This document shows positions 6,083 through 11,147 of a stretch of 12,504 nucleotides of DNA, piece by piece (the first letter of the stretch is position 1; each line of letters starts with the position of its first letter). Under the pieces are notes generated by a model. That model made no database searches and had not been told where the DNA came from. It saw nothing but the letters and a program-made list of their open reading frames with translations. The position numbers and the translations under genes are program-made. Source of the DNA: ARS21 sp964615505 (GTDB lineage Archaea; Nanobdellota; Nanobdellia; UBA10117; ARS21); contig CAZTOR010000010.1 of NCBI GenBank assembly GCA_964615505.1, positions 1 to 12,504 of the forward strand. The letters run 5' to 3'.

Positions 6083-7768
6083 TTATTTACGCCCTCTTTG
6101 ACCCTTCTTAAGCGAAGTTATCTTCTTGAGGTCATCAACATCTGACAAACTTAAATCATCTCGTAAGTTTAATGCTCGAGGGAATCTAAGTGCAAAACCT
6201 GAAGAATATGTCGGAGATTTTTGAATTTCTTCATATTCTATTTCAATAATAACCGATGGTTTAATTTTTACTTCTCGACCAGATTCATGAATTATATTTG
6301 GTTGAAGTAATTTAGTTAATTGATTAAAACTCAATCCGCCATCCTCTTTTTCCTTTAATCCAGTACCCATTTTACCAATTTCAACAAAATTATCTCCGTC
6401 TCGACAAGCTAAAGTAAAGCTACTTAGCCAATTAGCACGTTTACCAGTTCCCCATTCTGCACCAACAACTGTTAAATCAAGAGATTCCATAACGGGTTTT
6501 ATTTTCAATCCAAAACCTACTCTTGAGCCCGGCTTATATATTCCATCTAGATTTTTTACCATAACTCCTTCAGCCCCATCTTTCAATGAATTTTCATAGA
6601 AATTCTGTGCTTCATTAGAATCCGAAGTAACTATTGATTTTGCCAAATCTACTACTAATTTTTTACTTTTTATTAATTTTTTCAGTTTAGATCTACGTTC
6701 CTTGAAACTTGACTCTAACAGGCTTTGACCATCTAAATATAATATATCAAAAACCAGAATCATTATTGGAACTTCCTTTACCATTTTTTCAACATTGTAT
6801 TTTCTCTTAATTCTTTGAGAAATTTCTTGAAAAGGTTTCCAAACTTTTGTCTTAGCGTCATATCCAATTGCTTCACAATCAATGACAAAAGAAGTTGATT
6901 CAATGTCTCTCTTTACAAATTCAACAATATCTGGAAATTGAGTAGTAACATCTTCAAGGTTCCGAGTAAATAATCTTATCAAATTGCCATTACGGTGTAT
7001 TTGAAGTCTGAATCCGTCATATTTGTATTCTATTGCGGCAGGAGTTCCAACTTTAGTGAACGCATTTTCAAAGTTTTCCGCTTTTTGAAATAACATAACT
7101 TTTACAGGATTACCTGGTTTAATTTTTAGATTATCCAAACCTTGCTCTCCTTCTGTTTTAGTGATGAATGCAACTTGTGACAAATCAGTAGTTAAATCAT
7201 AAGCTCTTTGTATCTTCGATTTATCTACTCCGAAAGATTCACTAATCGCATCTCTAATTACTCCAACTCCTGCTCCGGTTCTGAGATCTTCCAGGAGCAA
7301 TCTGACTAAGTATTTAGCACCTACTGGAGAAGTAGATGAAATTAATTCTGAAATCAAACCAACCTTTTTTGAAACCGTACCTGCACCTTCAATTTCTGCA
7401 AGTTTTCGGTTTCTATCAATAATACCGTTTACTGTTAAATTGCCCTTCTCTAAAGTTTCTTGTTTTCTTTTACTCATAATTTTTTCAGAAACTTTTCCTA
7501 AATCTCCTAAATCTGCCCATTTTTTATTTACCTCTTCTGAAGAAATTCCCGAAGTATTTACTAGGGCCTTAATAATTAGTTGAGTTCCAACTCCTAATTT
7601 TCGCGGATCACACTCTGAAAAAGTTCGACCTTGAAGTAAATTTACCGCATTTACCAAATTTGATTCTTTAACCGACTTCAAAAAATTAGAAATAATATCT
7701 CTTTTTTCTAACAATTTTGATGTTGCGGATAGTTCTTCATAAACTTGAACCATCTTAGAATAATCCAT
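6083..7768 (-). CDS. lig: ATP-dependent DNA ligase
   Basis: Joins nicks in DNA during replication and repair through a ligase-AMP intermediate. The protein is 561 residues, the usual length for archaeal replicative ligases. The N-terminal DNA-binding domain covers about residues 1-210, including the typical RLLLEDLRTGAGVGVIRDA block (156-174). The nucleotidyltransferase core follows: motif I EYKYDGFR at 247-254 with the adenylated lysine K249, motif III VIDCEA (295-300, E299), motif IIIa VFDILYLDG (339-347), motif IV EGVMVK (400-405) and motif V LKIKP (421-425). The OB-fold domain ends with RFPRAL (528-533). All catalytic residues are present. The start at ATG 7768 has a TATA-like box about 25 bases upstream in a promoter region shared with the divergent nitroreductase-like gene. 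ATP rather than ADP or NAD as cofactor is inferred from the family. Confidence 0.96.
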   Translation of the reverse strand: MDYSKMVQVYEELSATSKLLEKRDIISNFLKSVKESNLVNAVNLLQGRTFSECDPRKLGVGTQLIIKALVNTSGISSEEVNKKWADLGDLGKVSEKIMSKRKQETLEKGNLTVNGIIDRNRKLAEIEGAGTVSKKVGLISELISSTSPVGAKYLVRLLLEDLRTGAGVGVIRDAISESFGVDKSKIQRAYDLTTDLSQVAFITKTEGEQGLDNLKIKPGNPVKVMLFQKAENFENAFTKVGTPAAIEYKYDGFRLQIHRNGNLIRLFTRNLEDVTTQFPDIVEFVKRDIESTSFVIDCEAIGYDAKTKVWKPFQEISQRIKRKYNVEKMVKEVPIMILVFDILYLDGQSLLESSFKERRSKLKKLIKSKKLVVDLAKSIVTSDSNEAQNFYENSLKDGAEGVMVKNLDGIYKPGSRVGFGLKIKPVMESLDLTVVGAEWGTGKRANWLSSFTLACRDGDNFVEIGKMGTGLKEKEDGGLSFNQLTKLLQPNIIHESGREVKIKPSVIIEIEYEEIQKSPTYSSGFALRFPRALNLRDDLSLSDVDDLKKITSLKKGQRGRK

Positions 7769-7775
7769 ATTTTTT

Positions 7776-7812
7776 TCTTGATATTACCAATTATAAGTAT
7801 TATCAATCAAGA
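7776..7812 (-). promoter_or_regulatory. DNA ligase promoter within a dyad (divergent promoter region)
   Basis: On the minus strand a TTATAAT box (about 7789-7796) is centred near 25 bases before the ligase ATG. It is enclosed by TCTTGAT (7776-7782) and ATCAAGA (7806-7812), a perfect 7-bp inverted repeat with a 23-base spacer. The distal arm touches the promoter of the divergent gene. Confidence 0.4.
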
Positions 7813-7824
7813 TAGTTTTATTAA
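7811..7824 (+). promoter_or_regulatory. TATA-type promoter of the nitroreductase-like gene
   Basis: GATAGTTTTATTAA ends 21 bases before the ATG and is identical, in sequence and distance, to the element before the M50 protease gene (1002-1015). The TATA-like core is centred about 26 bases before the ATG, predicting a leaderless mRNA. Confidence 0.6.
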
Positions 7825-7845
7825 TTATTTACTCTTAAATTAAAC

Positions 7846-8517
7846 ATGGATTTGTATGATGCAATATTTAGCGTAAGAAATACACATCGATTTAAGAGCA
7901 AAACTATTCCTTATAAGAAATTATTTGCCATAATTGAAGCAGGTTATGCTGCTAATGCTATTGGAAAAGTACCTTCAACCAAAATAGTAATTGTTGAAAC
8001 AGATAAATTACGAAATAAAATATCTTCAATTTCAGGTAACAATTGGATTTCTAGCGCACCAGTATTATTAGTAATATGCTCAGATAATGGTAATTTGAAA
8101 AAACTATATGGTGATAAGGAAGTAGCCAAGTATTCTATCCAAAATTCGGCAGCAGTAACTCAAAATATTTTATTAGCATCAAGAGAGTTTGGAATACAAA
8201 GTTCATGGATAAGTGATTTCAGTGAAAAAAAAGTAGCTTCATTACTTTCAATTCCTGAAAAAATTCAAATACATAATTTAATCGCAATCGGTTATTCGAA
8301 TCAACATTTTGAAAAAACTGCACATAATATTGCATATGATCGAACCTTCTATGAAGAATGGAAGTCTCAAAAGCGTGCAGATAAAACTTTCCCTCTAATA
8401 AAGAAAAAACATATAGATTACATACGAAAGTTGGAATTAAAACTAGATAAAAGACTAACTGAAACTCATGAAAAATTAATTAAAAAGATCGGAAAGACCA
8501 TAAAACATTTTAAATGA
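7846..8517 (+). CDS. Nitroreductase-family flavoprotein with a basic C-terminal extension
   Basis: Probable FMN-dependent oxidoreductase of the nitroreductase fold; the substrate cannot be told. The protein is 223 residues. The N-terminal phosphate/FMN-binding signature is RNTHRF (11-16), equivalent to the usual RRSIRxF. APVLLVICSD (71-80), the helix AAVTQNILLASREFGIQSSWI (102-122) and LIAIGY (145-150) follow the family order. The middle is shorter than in many members. Residues from about 170 on (EEWKSQKRADK to the end) form a lysine-rich, probably helical extension of roughly 50 residues that is not part of the standard fold and might bind nucleic acid, membrane or a partner. It is divergent from the DNA ligase gene and is followed by a hairpin and a T tract. 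Confidence 0.8.
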   Translation: MDLYDAIFSVRNTHRFKSKTIPYKKLFAIIEAGYAANAIGKVPSTKIVIVETDKLRNKISSISGNNWISSAPVLLVICSDNGNLKKLYGDKEVAKYSIQNSAAVTQNILLASREFGIQSSWISDFSEKKVASLLSIPEKIQIHNLIAIGYSNQHFEKTAHNIAYDRTFYEEWKSQKRADKTFPLIKKKHIDYIRKLELKLDKRLTETHEKLIKKIGKTIKHFK

Positions 8518-8523
8518 TTAATT

Positions 8524-8541
8524 GTATAGTGAAAACTATAT
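8524..8541 (+). terminator. Hairpin with GAAA tetraloop after the nitroreductase-like gene
   Basis: TATAGT (8525-8530) and ACTATA (8535-8540) pair perfectly around GAAA, and a G-U pair can extend the stem to seven. It begins seven bases after the stop codon. GNRA loops stabilise RNA hairpins. Archaeal termination relies mainly on T tracts (see 8582-8589), so the role may be RNA 3'-end stability or protein binding. Confidence 0.4.
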
Positions 8542-8581
8542 TTTGAAACATATACAAAAATACCATGCTCTAAGTATATCG

Positions 8582-8589
8582 TTTTTTTT
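8582..8589 (+). terminator. Oligo-T tract (8 T)
   Basis: Eight consecutive T residues, followed by a further T-rich stretch, lie about 65 bases after the nitroreductase-like stop. This is the strongest candidate terminator before the ftsZ promoter. Confidence 0.45.
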
Positions 8590-8618
8590 ATTGTTTTGTC
8601 TAAACTATAGTCTGTACC

Positions 8619-8627
8619 ATATAAATT
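8619..8627 (+). promoter_or_regulatory. Probable TATA box of ftsZ
   Basis: ATATAAATT is preceded by ACC and centred about 67 bases before the ATG, predicting a start near 8648 and a leader of about 40 bases. A second AT-rich candidate (TTTTTAAATA, about 8630-8637) would shorten the leader to about 30. Unlike neighbouring genes there is no TATA-like box at 25 bases, so ftsZ appears to have a true leader. Confidence 0.4.
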
Positions 8628-8661
8628 CTTTTTAAATAATGTTTTATTTTTGAAACAAGTC

Positions 8662-9794
8662 ACTTCGTAAGAAACTGACAATTTAAAAAATGGATTTCAT
8701 CGTACAAAATGCATTAAGTGGTTTGGATAACCAAACTGCTACAGTCGACTCAAATGTTGGACAAGCAAATATAAAAGTCATTGGCTGTGGTGGCGCTGGA
8801 AATAATATGGCAGATTGGCTATATAAGAAAGGCGTAGAAGGTGCTGAAATTATTGCTGTAAATACAGACAAAATGCACTTAGATCACAGAGAAGCAGACA
8901 AGAAGATTCTTGTTGGAAAAGACACGACCCGTGGTCTTGGAGCAGGCGGAATTCCTGAAGTAGGTGCACAATCTGCAAGAGAACAAATTCATGAATTGAA
9001 AGGTGCGTTATCTGAATCGGATATGGTTTTTGTTTGCGCAGGTATGGGTGGAGGAACCGGAACAGGTGTTGCTCCAGTTGTTGCACAAGTAGCAAAAGAA
9101 TCAAAAGCAATTGTTATTGGTGTTGTAACGATGCCATTCTCCATTGAAAAGGCAAGAATTGACAAAGCTGAATGGGGATTAAAGCAGTTAAGAGAAGTTT
9201 GTAATACTGTAATTGTTATTGACAACAATAGATTATCTTCAATCGCAGGAAACTTACCAATTCAACAAGCATTCGCTGTTGCTAATGAATTAATTTCCAC
9301 AATGATAAAGAGTATCGTAGAAATTATCTCCGTACCATCCTTAATTAACTTGGATTATGCGGACGTTAGAGCAATAATGTCTTCAGGAGGAGTTTCTGTA
9401 ACTGGAATCGGAGAATCAGATTCCGATAAGAGAGTAGAAGAAGCCACAAAGCGAGCTTTATCCAATCCATTATTGGAAGTAAGTTACGATGGTGCAAGTG
9501 GAGCATTAATCCACATCACTGGAGGACCTGACTTAACTTTGGATGAAGCAGAAAGAGTTGGTGAACTTATCACTGCTGGACTAGATAGTGACGCAAATGT
9601 TATCTGGGGAGCAAGAATTGATGATGAGATGAGAGGCAAACTACGAGTTATGACCATTATTACTGGAGTTAAATCTCCCTACGTACTGGGTCAAAATGCC
9701 TACGCTCAAGCATCACGACAAACAATCGAGCTCAATAATGAATTGGGACTTGACATGATTAGTTAAGTACCTATCCTGAGTTGTCTTACGAAGT
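8662..9794. repeat. 11-bp inverted repeat flanking ftsZ
   Basis: ACTTCGTAAGA (8662-8672) ends 17 bases before the ftsZ ATG, and its exact reverse complement TCTTACGAAGT (9784-9794) starts 17 bases after the stop. Partial similarity continues beyond the 11-mer. The purpose is unknown; possibly two sites for one protein, or traces of past rearrangement. Confidence 0.4.
8690..9766 (+). CDS. ftsZ: Cell division GTPase FtsZ
   Basis: Tubulin-like GTPase that polymerises into the division ring. The protein is 358 residues, typical for archaea. GTP-binding elements are GCGGAGNN (32-39), AVNTD (56-60) and the tubulin signature GGGTGTG (120-126). ADKKILVGKDTTRGLGAGG (69-87) is strongly archaeal/bacterial FtsZ. 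The catalytic T7 loop NLDYAD (220-225) has the acidic residues that complete the neighbour's GTPase site. A short leader (1-26) precedes the core, and the protein ends shortly after the core with ELGLDMIS, a short C-terminal peptide that may bind a membrane anchor or SepF. No anchor gene is in the window. Upstream repeats (TGAAACA) and an 11-bp inverted repeat flanking the gene hint at specific control. Identification is firm. Confidence 0.97.
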   Translation: MDFIVQNALSGLDNQTATVDSNVGQANIKVIGCGGAGNNMADWLYKKGVEGAEIIAVNTDKMHLDHREADKKILVGKDTTRGLGAGGIPEVGAQSAREQIHELKGALSESDMVFVCAGMGGGTGTGVAPVVAQVAKESKAIVIGVVTMPFSIEKARIDKAEWGLKQLREVCNTVIVIDNNRLSSIAGNLPIQQAFAVANELISTMIKSIVEIISVPSLINLDYADVRAIMSSGGVSVTGIGESDSDKRVEEATKRALSNPLLEVSYDGASGALIHITGGPDLTLDEAERVGELITAGLDSDANVIWGARIDDEMRGKLRVMTIITGVKSPYVLGQNAYAQASRQTIELNNELGLDMIS

Positions 9795-9797
9795 TCT

Positions 9798-9817
9798 GGT
9801 ACCTCATTTGAGGTACC
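9798..9817 (+). terminator. Strong hairpin between ftsZ and gatD
   Basis: GGTACCTCA (9798-9806) and TGAGGTACC (9809-9817) are perfect 9-bp arms with a 2-base centre; in RNA this gives an 8-bp stem with an AUUU loop. It is the most GC-rich, stable dyad in the gaps and is followed by a T-rich stretch. It may end the ftsZ transcript. Because it also abuts the gatD TATA-like box (9824-9832), it could instead be an operator. Confidence 0.5.
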
Positions 9818-9823
9818 TTAATA

Positions 9824-9832
9824 TTTTTATAA
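9824..9832 (+). promoter_or_regulatory. TATA-like box of gatD
   Basis: TTTTTATAA is centred 25 bases before the gatD ATG, predicting a leaderless mRNA. The strong dyad at 9798-9817 lies immediately upstream, where TFB contacts DNA. Confidence 0.5.
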
Positions 9833-9852
9833 CATTAATAGGAAGTTAAATT

Positions 9853-11109
9853 ATGTCTAAAGCAGGAAACAAAGTAAAAATCAAATATTTTGGTTCAGAA
9901 TATGAAGGTATTCTTTTAGAGTCATCTGACAAAGAAATACATTTGCTTAAGTTAACGAACGGTTACAATATAGGATTACCAAAAAAAGGCTCTCAAGTTG
10001 AAGTTATAGGTAAAACAAATTTTGGGATAAAATCCGACACAACACCTCTTAAACAAGATAGATCACTACCAAATATTTCTTTAATTTCAACAGGAGGGAC
10101 CATAGCATCCCACGTAGATTACAAAACCGGAGCAGTTCATCCAATGACTAAGCCAAGAGAGTTATTGGGAAAAATTCCCGAACTCAAAAAGATTGCAAAT
10201 ATTTCTGTTTTATCACCGCTTTCTATTTTCAGCGAAGAAATGAACTGCGAACACTGGTCAAAAATTTCAGGATTTGTTGCTAGAGAATTAAATAAAGACG
10301 ATGTTCGAGGAGTGGTAGTTACACACGGTACAGATACTCTTCATTACACTTCAGCAGCATTATCTTTTGCTCTGGAAGGATTATCAAAACCTGTAGCAAT
10401 TGTAGGAGGTCAGCGATCTTCGGATAGAGGAAGCTTCGACGGAGGAATGAACTTAATCTGCGGAGTTCATTATGCGAACAGTGACATTGCAGAAGTTGCA
10501 ACAATATTACACGGAACGTCTAGTGATGATTATTGTTTGGCAAATCGTGGTACAAAAGTTAAGAAATTACATACTTCAAAGCGAGATGCATTCAGACCAA
10601 TAAACACAGTACCTTTATCTAAGATTTATCCTAGCGGAAAAATAGAAAAACATTCAAAATGTGAATTAAGGCATTCTGGAAAAGTCAAAGTAAAATCAAA
10701 GTTTGAAGAAAAAGTTGCACTATTGAAGTATTATCCGGGAATGACTGCCAATATTTTGGACTCATATTCAGATTACAAAGGAATAATTATCGAGGGGACT
10801 GGACTTGGACACATTGCAATATCAACTTTAATTGATTCAATAAAAAAACTAATCAAAAAAGGAGTATTTGTTGGAATGACCTCTCAAGCAAATTACGGTA
10901 GAGTTGATCCTTATGTGTATTCAACTGGTCGAACTCTGGCGAACCACGGAGTAGTTTATCTTGAAGACATGCTTCCTGAAACTGCATATGTCAAACTATC
11001 ATGGGTTTTAGGTCAAACTTCAAATCCTGAAAAAATTAGACACTTAATGGTATCTAATTTGCGAGGTGAATTATCAGAAAAATCTCATCCAAACGCCTTT
11101 TTGTATTAG
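9853..11109 (+). CDS. gatD: Glutamyl-tRNA(Gln) amidotransferase subunit D
   Basis: Releases ammonia from glutamine (asparaginase-like subunit) for amidation of Glu-tRNA(Gln) by GatE. The protein is 418 residues, normal length. Residues 1-55 are the GatD-type N-terminal beta domain. The asparaginase domain carries STGGTIAS (79-86), with the expected nucleophile T80, and VVTHGTDTLHYT (155-166), with T160 and D161. NRGTKVKKLHTSKRDAF (231-247) has K238 as the probable catalytic lysine by alignment to the asparaginase family. GTGLGH (about 315-320) and MTSQANYGRVDPYVYSTG near 345-360 complete the family pattern. The N-terminal domain and the neighbouring gatE separate it from ordinary asparaginase. 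It has its own TATA-like box. Confidence 0.96.
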   Translation: MSKAGNKVKIKYFGSEYEGILLESSDKEIHLLKLTNGYNIGLPKKGSQVEVIGKTNFGIKSDTTPLKQDRSLPNISLISTGGTIASHVDYKTGAVHPMTKPRELLGKIPELKKIANISVLSPLSIFSEEMNCEHWSKISGFVARELNKDDVRGVVVTHGTDTLHYTSAALSFALEGLSKPVAIVGGQRSSDRGSFDGGMNLICGVHYANSDIAEVATILHGTSSDDYCLANRGTKVKKLHTSKRDAFRPINTVPLSKIYPSGKIEKHSKCELRHSGKVKVKSKFEEKVALLKYYPGMTANILDSYSDYKGIIIEGTGLGHIAISTLIDSIKKLIKKGVFVGMTSQANYGRVDPYVYSTGRTLANHGVVYLEDMLPETAYVKLSWVLGQTSNPEKIRHLMVSNLRGELSEKSHPNAFLY

Positions 11110-11119
11110 TTTGAAAATC

Positions 11120-11126
11120 TTATAAA
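11120..11126 (+). promoter_or_regulatory. TATA-like box of gatE
   Basis: TTATAAA lies in the 38-base gap between gatD and gatE and is centred 25 bases before the gatE ATG. It suggests gatE can be made from its own leaderless transcript besides any read-through from gatD. Confidence 0.45.
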
Positions 11127-11147
11127 CTTTTAATAAGTAATTAAAAC

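Larger units (their letters stand above)
8544..8657. repeat. TGAAACA elements and related words upstream of ftsZ
   Basis: TGAAACA occurs at 8544-8550 (extended to TGAAACATATA, identical to 6031-6041) and at 8651-8657, close to the predicted ftsZ transcription start. Between them the palindrome ACTATAGT (8604-8611) repeats the stem words of the hairpin at 8525-8540. The whole 172-base gap (8518-8689) holds no convincing gene. Confidence 0.45.

Noticed and set aside
8466..8681. 71-residue minus-strand frame across the gap before ftsZ
   Set aside because: The composition is that of translated AT-rich spacer; it overlaps the nitroreductase-like 3' end and the ftsZ promoter, with no homology that I recognise.
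8850..9228. Minus-strand open frames inside ftsZ
   Set aside because: They are shadows of the ftsZ coding frame with low-complexity Leu/Ser-rich products and no start signals.
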